From Thermoplasmata archaeon (GTDB lineage Archaea; Thermoplasmatota; Thermoplasmata; Lutacidiplasmatales; UBA184): a stretch of DNA of 64,000 nucleotides. The stretch lies in contig JAKASQ010000001.1 of the NCBI GenBank assembly GCA_021828195.1, positions 233,202-297,201 of the forward strand. The letters run 5' to 3'. Under the pieces are notes generated by a model, which made no database searches, was not told the origin of the DNA, and saw only the letters and a program-made list of their open reading frames with translations. The position numbers were made by a program, and so were the translations under genes. Positions 32,894 to 41,064 of the stretch are shown one piece after another. Each line of letters starts with the position of its first letter. Positions within the stretch are counted from its first letter, which is position 1.

Positions 32894-33073
32894 CCGATCA
32901 TCACCGGCGCGCAACCAACGTCCGAACAGTCCGGACCCTTTGCGTGGTCAACCCACGCGTTAAGTGTTGGTGGCCACGGCCCGATTCACATTGAGGAATG
33001 CCCCGATTGGGCTATTCCTGTTGCTCCGTCAGTCGGGAAGAGGGGAACCCTTTCCGGGACGCTCTCCTCCGAG

Positions 33074-35638
33074 TTACGAGGGCGGCGTCGGCGGAAGAGG
33101 TGAAACGACGGTCGCAGGCGGCCGACGGTGTCGCATCAGTGCGATTGTCATTCCGACGGCTACCGCTGCGATCACGACTCCGATAATCACGTACGTCCAC
33201 GGGAAGGTACTCGATGCAGTCGTGCTGGTCGGGCTGATGGTCACCGTGGGTACCGTTTGACCGGCGTCTCCGAGGGTTGCCGACCCAGAGGAGGTTGAGA
33301 CCGATTGGCCCGACGGGGCAGTGATCGTGTAGCTGTAGCTCGCGTTCGCCGGGAGGTGGAACATAATGTTGCTCGCCGACGACGTGACCTCCCAGTATGC
33401 CGGGTCGGCGGCTGTCACGTTGATGGTCCAGGTGGAGCCGATTGGCAATCCCGTCTCGCTGAACGTCAGTGTGACAGTCCAGGCATACGCTACCGAGAAC
33501 GAATGCGCCGCTCCGTTGACAGTGAAGGTCCCGTTGCCCCCCGACTGAGCATAATAGGCGCCGGCCGGGATCGCACCATAGGTGTAGGTTCCATTCGGTT
33601 CCGTGAACGTGATAGTTCTGGTCATCGAGGACAGCGTGGAACCGCCCAACGTCACCGACCACGAGGTTCCGGAGGGGAGGCCGGTCTCTGAAAACGTCAC
33701 GGAGTACGTCGACGATGGGATAGCCGTGAACGTGATGGATACATCCCCGGAACCACCGGAGACCGTCACATTCCCGGAGAATGGATTCGCGGTGTAACCG
33801 ATGGAAGTCACCGTGAAGGCGTACGTCGCATTGGTGGCCCCGAAGGTCGCGGTGGTGTTGTTGCTCAAGATCCACGCATGGCCTAGGGACACGTTCCAGA
33901 CGGTTCCGCTGGGAAGACCGGTCTCTCGGAATACCACCGCGTAGGGAAACGGCTTGAAACGAAGCGTCAGACCGATCCCGCTTCCGTTAAGCGTAATCGT
34001 ACCGGCGTAGGGGATCGTCGACTCGTGGTACCCGGGGACACCACTGAGCTGGTAGTCGTACGTCCCGTTCGGAAGGTCAAAGGTGATGGCCTGTCCAGAG
34101 GGGGCCACGTAGAGAGTCCCGTCGGCGGTCACGGACCAGTGGATTCCCCGCGGAAGTCCGAGCTCGCGGATGCTCACGGTGTAGTTGACCTGATAGTAGG
34201 TAACGTCGGTCGTCTGATCCGCGCCTGCGACAGCAACCTCCCCTCGCGGAGGGATCGCCACAAACCCAGGGAGCCCCGGGACCGAATACGCGTAGGTTCC
34301 GTTGGGCGCTTGGAAGACAATGGAGGAGGCGCCGTCAAGAGCCGTCTGTGCAATCCCATCGAAGACAACCGTCCACGACTCGTCCAGAGGTGCTTCGGAG
34401 GCATCCGATTGTTCAAATGTGACGAGGAAAGTGGGTGTGCAAGCGACATCAATCGGAACGTCCCCGCCCGCCACGGTGAGGTAGCTGTACAGTGGGGGCG
34501 TCGAGGAATTCGGGCCGCAGTCCACGGTGAACGCATACGTTCCGTTTGGGGCGGGAAAGTCTATCGTGTCGGGCCCTCCGGTAACGGTTGATCCCTCTGT
34601 GGTGGCGTTGAACGTCACCGACCACGGGTCACCGGGCAAGAGCCCGGTCTCCGTGAATGAAACCGTGTAGTTCGCGACGGTGAACGTAATCTCCTGGTTC
34701 ACGGTCGCCCCGCTCACCGTCACGAGCCCCGACAAGGGAAACGCGTCGTACCCGGGCAGCGTCCCGACAACGTAGGCGTACGCCCCGTTCGGTTCAGCGA
34801 ATGTGATGGTTGAGGTTGTCGAGCTTGCGGTAGATCCGTTCAACGTCACCGACCACTCGGTCCCGGCCGGTAAGCCCACTTCGCTGAAACTCGCGCTAAA
34901 GGTCTTCGCGAACCTAATGTCAATCGTTACGGTGCTTCCCCCGACTCCAGAGACGGTGCCGACTACTGCCGCAGAACCGTTGAGCGGGCCGTTTGCATAG
35001 CTTCCATTGGGTTCCTCTATGCTGTACCCCACGACCGTTGGCACGCTGTACCTCCATGTCCCGTTGGGAACCGAAAAATCGATCGGAGGACCCGAACCGT
35101 GCGAACTCGAACTCCACCACCACGAGGCCTGGTCAGCCCAGAACAGCTCCACCGTCCACTGGATGTTGGTTGGCAATCCCGTCTCGCTAAACGCCAGCGT
35201 ATAGGCCCAAAAATTGACGTACACCGTGAAACCGGTGCCGCTAACTGTGACTGACCCGTCGCTCGGAATCGCCTTGTACCCATCGTCCGCTGTGAGGGTG
35301 TACGTGTAAGTTCCGTTGGGAACACTGATAGTGCCACACCCGCCACCATTGTGGGATGTGGCTTGGCCGTTCATTGTCACAGTCCAATTGGGCCCATAGC
35401 CCGGCGGTGGCAGGTCGGAGCTGGAGGCACAGAACTGCACACCGTAGAGTCCCGCCGAACTACCCTGAAGGGGCACTGGGAAAGAGTCCACCGACGTTCG
35501 TCCACCAGGCACATGGGAGGCTACGGATGTCCAAACCTGCGTGCCGATAGTCGGGACCGCGAGAATCGCTAAGACACCAAGCAAGAAGGAGGTCTTCAGT
35601 AGGGCTCGCCTCGGCATCTTCGCGGGGACCCCGCTCAT
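33074..35638 (-). CDS. TGLP-repeat cell-surface protein
   Basis: 854 residues. A signal-type N-terminus (LLKTSFLLGVLAILAVP), then about eight tandem beta-domains, each opening with variants of 'FSETGLPxGTxWsVtlnG' and carrying 'PNGTYxY', and a C-terminal membrane anchor (YVIIGVVIAAVAVGMTIAL) with a short basic cytoplasmic tail. Many NxT/S sites suggest N-glycosylation. It is an extracellular wall-type or adhesion protein. The domain order matches that of the 950-residue protein at 47387, so the two are colinear paralogues. ATG start at 35638. Confidence 0.82.
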   Translation of the reverse strand: MSGVPAKMPRRALLKTSFLLGVLAILAVPTIGTQVWTSVASHVPGGRTSVDSFPVPLQGSSAGLYGVQFCASSSDLPPPGYGPNWTVTMNGQATSHNGGGCGTISVPNGTYTYTLTADDGYKAIPSDGSVTVSGTGFTVYVNFWAYTLAFSETGLPTNIQWTVELFWADQASWWWSSSSHGSGPPIDFSVPNGTWRYSVPTVVGYSIEEPNGSYANGPLNGSAAVVGTVSGVGGSTVTIDIRFAKTFSASFSEVGLPAGTEWSVTLNGSTASSTTSTITFAEPNGAYAYVVGTLPGYDAFPLSGLVTVSGATVNQEITFTVANYTVSFTETGLLPGDPWSVTFNATTEGSTVTGGPDTIDFPAPNGTYAFTVDCGPNSSTPPLYSYLTVAGGDVPIDVACTPTFLVTFEQSDASEAPLDESWTVVFDGIAQTALDGASSIVFQAPNGTYAYSVPGLPGFVAIPPRGEVAVAGADQTTDVTYYQVNYTVSIRELGLPRGIHWSVTADGTLYVAPSGQAITFDLPNGTYDYQLSGVPGYHESTIPYAGTITLNGSGIGLTLRFKPFPYAVVFRETGLPSGTVWNVSLGHAWILSNNTTATFGATNATYAFTVTSIGYTANPFSGNVTVSGGSGDVSITFTAIPSSTYSVTFSETGLPSGTSWSVTLGGSTLSSMTRTITFTEPNGTYTYGAIPAGAYYAQSGGNGTFTVNGAAHSFSVAYAWTVTLTFSETGLPIGSTWTINVTAADPAYWEVTSSASNIMFHLPANASYSYTITAPSGQSVSTSSGSATLGDAGQTVPTVTISPTSTTASSTFPWTYVIIGVVIAAVAVGMTIALMRHRRPPATVVSPLPPTPPS

Positions 35639-35851
35639 ACCACGGGTATGTCTTTCGCCAGTTCAACCTTTTGCCAGCCTTGGAGGAGGCCCCGGCAAGC
35701 GTGTGAAGAAATCGGCGGACGGCGCCTCTACCCAAGTCGAATACGCCCAGGGCTACCCCCGGGAAACGCTCTAAACGGACCCGTTGCGACGACTAGAACC
35801 ACCGTCGTGGTGACGGCGGTTTCCACTCCCTCCAATCTCCGAGCCGATATC

Positions 35852-35994
35852 CACGCGAATCGAGCAGGATCGGTGTCCCTGCAAGCGCTCTGGGGCCCTG
35901 TAGCGCGCGGGAAAACCTGCAGGGGAGTTTCGAACACTCCATCGGGCATGCTGGCCCATGAGCGTCTCCGGAAGCCTGTCAGGCGGATAGTCGC
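35852..35994 (+). repeat. R1 repeat, copy E
   Basis: About 143 bp, diverged mainly in the loop of stem 1 (TAGCGCGCGGG for TGGCGGGTGGG). In stem 3 GCCTG replaces GCCCG, keeping pairing to CGGGC by a G-U wobble, and in stem 4 TCGC replaces CCGC, again with a wobble. It precedes a methyltransferase gene by 65 bp. Confidence 0.8.
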
Positions 35995-36059
35995 CCGATG
36001 ATAGCGCTCGGCAGGCTGGGAAACCTCTCAACCATAGATCGGCTTTCCCCTCCATCGCG

Positions 36060-36887
36060 ATGAACCGATTCGAGAGTCAGCTACAGACTATCGGGCCGGC
36101 CTTTGCCGGGCTGATTGAGAACATTCCCCTTCAGAACCGGCCGCCGCTCCCTCCAGATTGGCTACAGGTGGAGATGTTGGAGCGGTATCTGGTGATTCAA
36201 CGCGCGGACATTGCCCCGGGCATGACCGTCCTCGAGATAGGGTCCGGACCGCACGCGATCTCCACGGTGCCTCTTGCCTTTGCCGTCGGCAAGAAGGGCA
36301 GGGTCATCGCGGCAGAACGATCGCGATGGGGCCAATTCCGGGAGGTCGTTAGAGCGAGCGGCCTGATGAACTCCATCCACCCCATCGCATGCGATGCTAC
36401 CAGTCTGCCCTTCCGAGATGACTCGGTCGATGTCAGCGTCTGCGTTCATGGGATACGATCGTTGGGAGAGGTGGCAAGCCTAGTGGCGATCTTACGTGAA
36501 ATGCTGCGGGTCTCCCCTCGTGTCTTTCTAGCGGAATCCCTTCCAATCGCCAAGAACGATGCGCAACGAGCCCACCTGGCGATGTACGATCTGCGTCAGG
36601 AAGTCTTCCAAGCAACGAGCGGACACCGAGATGACCTCCATCATCTCCCCTTGGACACACTCTCTACGCTGATCGAGAACGCCGGTGGGTTCCTGGAGAG
36701 GTCGGCAACGCTGGACATTGATCTTCCGGATGCACTCGCGTACTTTCCCCGCACTCTCGTAGAATCGATTCCCGACACGAAGACCCGGGCGGGCCTCCTT
36801 CTTCGATGGGACGAAGCGAGATCCAACGGCGAGCGGTACGGCACGGATCATCCTCCCGTTGGGATTGTGACCGCAGCCCGACGTTAG
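36060..36887 (+). CDS. class I SAM-dependent methyltransferase
   Basis: 275 residues. Motif I is VLEIGSGPHAISTVPLAFAVG (about residues 57-77), an unusual SGPH in place of GxGxG, followed by GRVIAAERSRWGQFREV. Motif II/III regions are DDSVDVSVCVHGI and EMLRVSPRVFLAESLPI. It resembles Methyltransf_11/31 enzymes and may act on lipids or arsenic-like substrates, but nothing decides this. A TATA-like CCATAGATC about 25 bp before the ATG supports the start. It follows R1 copy E. Confidence 0.75.
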   Translation: MNRFESQLQTIGPAFAGLIENIPLQNRPPLPPDWLQVEMLERYLVIQRADIAPGMTVLEIGSGPHAISTVPLAFAVGKKGRVIAAERSRWGQFREVVRASGLMNSIHPIACDATSLPFRDDSVDVSVCVHGIRSLGEVASLVAILREMLRVSPRVFLAESLPIAKNDAQRAHLAMYDLRQEVFQATSGHRDDLHHLPLDTLSTLIENAGGFLERSATLDIDLPDALAYFPRTLVESIPDTKTRAGLLLRWDEARSNGERYGTDHPPVGIVTAARR

Positions 36888-36976
36888 CGGACCCAATCCA
36901 CGCCTTGTGGGGAGTCGGCCCGGTCAAGATGCATCGATTTCCTCCCCCTGGAGGGTCGGAATCCCTGGCCGGCTAT

Positions 36977-37279
36977 TCATCGCCATCGACGCGGCGCTGC
37001 CTTCCTCTCAGATGCCAGGACTTTCTTCAGTCCGCGGATATTCTCCCCGAAGTAGACCAGATCGGCGTGGAACATGTCGACGCCGGCGCTCAGCTGAGCG
37101 GTCTCTCGAACGAACTCCTTCGATCGAAGCAGCCGATCAAGCAACTTCGCGTGTTTGAGCAGTGGTTCGATTCTGAGCCTTGTCCAGTCCGTCGTCGGCT
37201 CCAAGCTCTCGAAATCGGTCTTCAGATCTTCGAGGCTCTTGACGACGCCGGGGATGCCTCGTTTGTAGACGCGATCCAT
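36977..37279 (-). CDS. small helical hypothetical protein
   Basis: 100 residues, almost wholly alpha-helical and charged (SLEDLKTDFESLEPTTDWTRL, LLKHAKLLDRLLRSKEFVRE, HADLVYFGENIRGLKKVLASE). No membrane segment or known motif. The start is fixed by a strong Shine-Dalgarno sequence (GGAGGTGA, 37282-37289) directly before the ATG and by a TATA box (GGAATATACAC, 37317-37327) on the minus strand, so it is well expressed by design and probably real. Function unknown. Confidence 0.65.
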   Translation of the reverse strand: MDRVYKRGIPGVVKSLEDLKTDFESLEPTTDWTRLRIEPLLKHAKLLDRLLRSKEFVRETAQLSAGVDMFHADLVYFGENIRGLKKVLASERKAAPRRWR

Positions 37280-37316
37280 GTTCACCTCCTCAAACTGGGA
37301 GGCTCCAGACCGTAAG

Positions 37317-37327
37317 TGTATATTCCT
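37317..37327 (-). promoter_or_regulatory. TATA box of the small helical protein gene
   Basis: GGAATATACAC on the minus strand, about 43 bp before the ATG, leaving room for a short leader carrying the GGAGGTGA ribosome-binding site. Confidence 0.5.
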
Positions 37328-37470
37328 CCTCCTAGCGTTCCGATACGCACACGATCTCACCCGGACCGAAAGGGTCAGGTGGCCGGGTTTTGGTCCATTC
37401 CTGTCCCTGCGTGGGCAACGCGCCCCATTCCAAGATGCGCTGGGGGCCCAAGTCTTAGTCTCTCAGAAAG

Positions 37471-38460
37471 ATGCGGGGCTCAGTGCCGACCTCGGGAGGA
37501 GTCGTCTCAACCGATTCGCTGCAAGCCGCACAAGAGAAGGTTCCATTCCCAGTATTCGCGCCACCCGATCGGCCCCTCTCGATCACCGTCCGGCGAGGGA
37601 CTCGCTGGCGCTGGCCAACCGTGCGGACGACCCATAGGGTCGGGTCGGTCTTCTATTCCATGAAACAGTATTCGATGGACTACTTCGGGCATTTCTCTGC
37701 CCCGAACAAGCTCTACACCACGAAGCCGGAGACATGGGCGCCCTACGCTCCAGTCACCGAGCTCGATGTGGGGTTCGGGTCGGCGTTTCATGGAAGCGAG
37801 TGGGACGGAGTGGAAGGAGGGTCTCTCGTCGCGTACGCTACGCACATCGAGATTCGCGTCCGCAAAGGTTCACTCGGTCCGATGAAGATGGAGCAGGTCT
37901 TCCGCGGTCTTGCTCCCCCGAACAACGCAGACGCTCTCGATCGTGCTTCGCGTCCGCTCCAAGCCTGGAATTGGAGCGTTAGCGGCCGGCGAATTCCAAG
38001 GTCCCCGTCGAACGAAGGAACAGTTGGATTGGTGTGGGCGCCTTGGGGAGAGTCGCGAGCGCGGAGCGCTGTCGCAGGAATCGGCCCGACAGCGATTGAA
38101 GGATGGCGACTGGACACCATCGCGCTTAGGCCGCGAGCGTCCCAACGAATCGTCCGGACTCTATGGCGATCCGCCGACTTGAACTCGGTCATGGAGACCG
38201 TGCGCGTTCCGCCTACCCGCCCTGGGCTGACTCGTCCCTGGCCCCTCCCTCCTCTCTTCAATGTCCCTTCGAGCCCCCAAGCGGACGTCCGAGGCATTCG
38301 TTCGTCGACTCTCAGATGGGCGTACTACGAAGTCAGTCGCCTTACTGGTGGGCTCAGAGTCGTGATCCCGCCCGGCTGGTCTGAACCAAGGCGGGATCGT
38401 CGCATACTCCGGAAACTGACAGCCAGCATCGGCAAAGACTGGGCTGAACCACCCGGGTGA
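37471..38460 (+). CDS. hypothetical protein with DUF4367-like start
   Basis: 329 residues. The segment VSTDSLQAAQEKVPFPVFAPPD resembles the 'eAqkkvpFpvllP' opening of DUF4367 domains (often found in anti-sigma or lipoprotein-like proteins), and strands such as LVAYATHIEIRVRKG and LVWAPWGES could follow. No signal peptide or anchor is seen, and the second half (190-329) is not recognisable. A later ATG (codon 64) is possible. Composition is less GC-skewed than in core genes. I regard it as a real but unidentified accessory gene. Confidence 0.5.
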   Translation: MRGSVPTSGGVVSTDSLQAAQEKVPFPVFAPPDRPLSITVRRGTRWRWPTVRTTHRVGSVFYSMKQYSMDYFGHFSAPNKLYTTKPETWAPYAPVTELDVGFGSAFHGSEWDGVEGGSLVAYATHIEIRVRKGSLGPMKMEQVFRGLAPPNNADALDRASRPLQAWNWSVSGRRIPRSPSNEGTVGLVWAPWGESRARSAVAGIGPTAIEGWRLDTIALRPRASQRIVRTLWRSADLNSVMETVRVPPTRPGLTRPWPLPPLFNVPSSPQADVRGIRSSTLRWAYYEVSRLTGGLRVVIPPGWSEPRRDRRILRKLTASIGKDWAEPPG

Positions 38461-38601
38461 GAATGTACACGAATCCCTCGGTCGTCGCCAGTAGCGAGCA
38501 CTTTCTGGTAGTCGCCCGGAAATAGTGCCTCGGGCGCACCTCTGCGGCGACCATCCGCCCACTGGTGAGGGGAGGGACCCGGGAACGACCTGGAATCGTT
38601 C

Positions 38602-39027
38602 CTATCGGGAGTAGGCCCGAAGGGCTGCGTGGTCTTCTTCGTAGAACTTGTTGAGCATCTGCCTCACCAGAAGATTCACCCCGTCCGAAGAGTGCCCCTT
38701 CGCAACGTACTCACCCACGATGCTCACGGCCGTCTTCCCTCCCTTCGGCGTGTAGAACGTGAAGGCTTTCGAGCCGGCCAAGGGCCCCTCCAAGTACTCC
38801 ACGGCGAAACCGAGGGGCGGGTAGAGGGTGATGCGGTTCGTGACCTTCACATAGGCCCCGCCAGTTTCTACCTCGGAGGAGAGCTCGAGGACGCTTTCTC
38901 CTACCACCCGGCGTTGTTCGTTACGACGGCCCTTGTGAGCGGACCCATGCATGGGGTCCGAGAGGAACTTCCACACGACCTCGAGAGGAGCATCGAATTC
39001 ACTCCCTTCATCTACGATGTGCACCAT
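38602..39027 (-). CDS. SRPBCC-superfamily protein
   Basis: 141 residues: DEGSEFDAPLEVVWKFLSD (first strand and helix of the Bet v1 fold), then HKGRRNEQRRVVGESVLELSSE, central strands (AYVKVTNRITLYPP, GFAVEYLEGPLAG) and a C-terminal helix (LLVRQMLNKFYEEDHAAL). It probably binds a hydrophobic ligand or acts as an aromatase/cyclase-like protein. The ATG at 39027 was chosen because the frame upstream runs into R1 copy F, which begins 58 bp before the start codon. A TATA-like CTTATGCGG lies about 27 bp before the ATG. Confidence 0.72.
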   Translation of the reverse strand: MVHIVDEGSEFDAPLEVVWKFLSDPMHGSAHKGRRNEQRRVVGESVLELSSEVETGGAYVKVTNRITLYPPLGFAVEYLEGPLAGSKAFTFYTPKGGKTAVSIVGEYVAKGHSSDGVNLLVRQMLNKFYEEDHAALRAYSR

Positions 39028-39084
39028 GGTCTCGCGCAGGACCTCAACCGCATAAGGCCGCTGACCCCTTAAGATCACGACCCA

Positions 39085-39225
39085 CACGAATCGAGCAGGA
39101 TCGATGTCCCTGCAAGCGCTCTGGGGCCCTGTAGCGCGCGGGAAAACCTGCAGGGGAGTTTCGAACACTCCATCGGGCATGTTGGCCCATCAACGTCTCC
39201 GTAAGCCCGTCAGGTGGATACCCGC
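39085..39225 (+). repeat. R1 repeat, copy F
   Basis: 141 bp. Differences fall mainly in loops. In stem 4 GTGG pairs with CCGC through one wobble, with loop ATAC. It separates the divergent 5' end of the SRPBCC gene from the 3' end of the mercury operon. Confidence 0.8.
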
Positions 39226-39443
39226 GCCTATCGAGCGTGACAGGAGTCCTCCGTCCGTTATCTCAGGACTCCGGATGTCAAGGACCGTCAACGTGCGCCC
39301 GAGCTGCTGAATTGGGGACCACGCGAGACTCGACCTGAACTCGGTCTGGTCGATGGGAGCCAGGAGTTCGTGACCTGAATGGTTGCGGACATCGAACCGA
39401 GGGTTCGGTGCGGGCCGAGGTGAACACGATATCCGTCCGGGGG

Positions 39444-40013
39444 TCAGAGCGAGTTTTCGATTCTGTTGAAACGTGCCGGGGACGGCTCCGGGCCGGCGAG
39501 CCTTCGGGATGCGATTCGGAGGGAACCCCAAACCGACAGGGCGGTAAGGGCGTAGAGCAGCGACGCGTAGACTCCGAGAAAGTACTGGATCGGGCCCGAC
39601 ACGGAAACGAGTGCGGCGCCTGAGAGGAAAATCGCCGGCACCGCCGGGACGAAGGGGGTACAGCACAGAAGATTGGGCGCGAGGCCGACTACCAAAGAGG
39701 GAAGGAGCCCCTCTCCGGCGTGCCCCCGCGGAGCGCGGTCGCAGTTCGGATGCCGTCGAATGTAGACATTCACCAAGATCGTGGCGGGGACAAGGAACGC
39801 CATGGCCAGAGAAAATAGGAGTTCCGGCAACGTGACGTACCGCAGGACCCACAGTTGGACCGTCCCCAGTAGCGCGGCTTGAAGTAGCCAGGCGTAGAGC
39901 AGGCCCACCATGGGGGAGAGAGCAACAAGTGCCAGGAGGTACTCTCTCTCGGCAAAGACGGTCCGAAGAGCTCTGGCCTCGGGGAAGATCGGTCGCGACG
40001 GTCGTTGGCTCAT
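39444..40013 (-). CDS. membrane protein with MerT/MerF-like CC motif
   Basis: 189 residues with about five hydrophobic segments. NLLCCTPFVPAVPAIFLSG places a Cys-Cys-Thr-Pro in a membrane helix, the hallmark of mercuric-ion transporters MerT/MerF, in which vicinal thiols relay Hg(II) inward. It is the last gene of the operon and its ATG overlaps the stop of the thioredoxin gene (ATGA). It is longer than MerT (about 116 residues), so it may be another metal-handling membrane protein that shares the motif. Confidence 0.62.
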   Translation of the reverse strand: MSQRPSRPIFPEARALRTVFAEREYLLALVALSPMVGLLYAWLLQAALLGTVQLWVLRYVTLPELLFSLAMAFLVPATILVNVYIRRHPNCDRAPRGHAGEGLLPSLVVGLAPNLLCCTPFVPAVPAIFLSGAALVSVSGPIQYFLGVYASLLYALTALSVWGSLRIASRRLAGPEPSPARFNRIENSL

Positions 40014-40747
40014 CCGGACCCCTGAGCGGCCGAGAGTGCCGCACCGAACGACCCGGTCAGAGGGGTCCCTTGGGTGACGACGTTTCCCTGCGCGCTGATG
40101 ACGTAGTAGTACTCGAGGTCGGAGCTCGGATTGTAGGTGCTGGTTCCCTGGGAAGAACCCTCCCCGATGATCCAACCGGCTTGCCCCGTGTAGCCGTTCT
40201 GGCCCGCCATGGTCCCGATGCTCGGCCCCGACTGCCCGAGATCATTGTACGATTCGATCTCGAGGAGGGTCACCCCCGCGGAGTGATACTGGGTGTAGTA
40301 CTGCTGAGCGAAAATCTGCGTCCCTTGGACGCAGCTGCTGCACCAGGTGGCCACCCACCAAAGGACGATGGGTTTCCCGAAGAACGAACTCAGCGAGTGC
40401 GAGGCCCCTTGGGCGTCGGTGAACGTGAAGTCCGGAGCTGCGACGCCGTTACCTACGTTGGTGGGGGCGACCCTCAAAAGGGCGTAGGCCACGAGAACGA
40501 CGATCACGACGACAATGGCGACACCCACCACCCGCCCTCTGGTCCACCAACGATCGCCGCTCCGTCGTCGCCGAGAGCCGACGGCAACCGACTCTTGCGC
40601 GTTCGGAAGGGCCCTCGTCGCCGAGGGAGACTCCCGCTCCCTAGGATGGACCGCGGTGACGTGCGACGCCAACCGATCCCTCCGTACCGTCGTCTCACAG
40701 ATGGGACATCGCAGCATCTTGACCGGAGCCTTCCGTGGAGCGTTCAT
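40010..40747 (-). CDS. membrane-anchored thioredoxin-like protein with N-terminal zinc finger
   Basis: 245 residues. An N-terminal C2H2-type finger (CPICETTVRRDRLASHVTAVH, about 13-33) is followed by a single membrane helix (VVGVAIVVVIVVLVAYALL, about 79-97) and an external TlpA/thioredoxin domain with the active site WWVATWCSSC (about 136-145). It could keep thiols reduced for the metal transporters or deliver metal. An intracellular zinc finger on an extracytoplasmic thioredoxin is an unusual combination. It is coupled to both neighbours by ATGA overlaps. Confidence 0.78.
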   Translation of the reverse strand: MNAPRKAPVKMLRCPICETTVRRDRLASHVTAVHPRERESPSATRALPNAQESVAVGSRRRRSGDRWWTRGRVVGVAIVVVIVVLVAYALLRVAPTNVGNGVAAPDFTFTDAQGASHSLSSFFGKPIVLWWVATWCSSCVQGTQIFAQQYYTQYHSAGVTLLEIESYNDLGQSGPSIGTMAGQNGYTGQAGWIIGEGSSQGTSTYNPSSDLEYYYVISAQGNVVTQGTPLTGSFGAALSAAQGSG

Positions 40748-41064
40748 TTGCCCATCCGTCCCACGAAAGGCGCATCGGTAGGACCACAGACTCGCTTCTC
40801 GCGGCGTCCTGCCGCCCAGGAGAGCGTGAGGATCCCGAGAGCGCCAACAGCGATCACCGTGGGAAGACCGAAGAGTAACCATCCGACCAGAATCCCGGAG
40901 GCCAGCAGAAGCGGAAGGGCGCAACAGGTAGCCGCAACCAGGAGGAGGAGCGACACGCCCCACGCGCTGGCCGGGCTCACCGACGGGTTCGACGCTGTCC
41001 CGCCCAACTCCGACGCACCCGTCGAGTCCGGTTGGTGGGCTCCCGTGCTCACTCGATGCAACAT
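40744..41064 (-). CDS. mercuric-ion transporter-like membrane protein (MerF/MerT type)
   Basis: 106 residues with two hydrophobic segments. The first contains AATCCALPLLLASGILVGW, the vicinal Cys pair followed by Pro that characterises MerF/MerT. The second is TVIAVGALGILTLSWAAG. It would carry Hg(II) across the membrane to the cytosolic reductase encoded just upstream. The start overlaps the end of the reductase gene by 16 bp and the stop overlaps the thioredoxin gene start (ATGA). Confidence 0.72.
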   Translation of the reverse strand: MLHRVSTGAHQPDSTGASELGGTASNPSVSPASAWGVSLLLLVAATCCALPLLLASGILVGWLLFGLPTVIAVGALGILTLSWAAGRREKRVCGPTDAPFVGRMGK

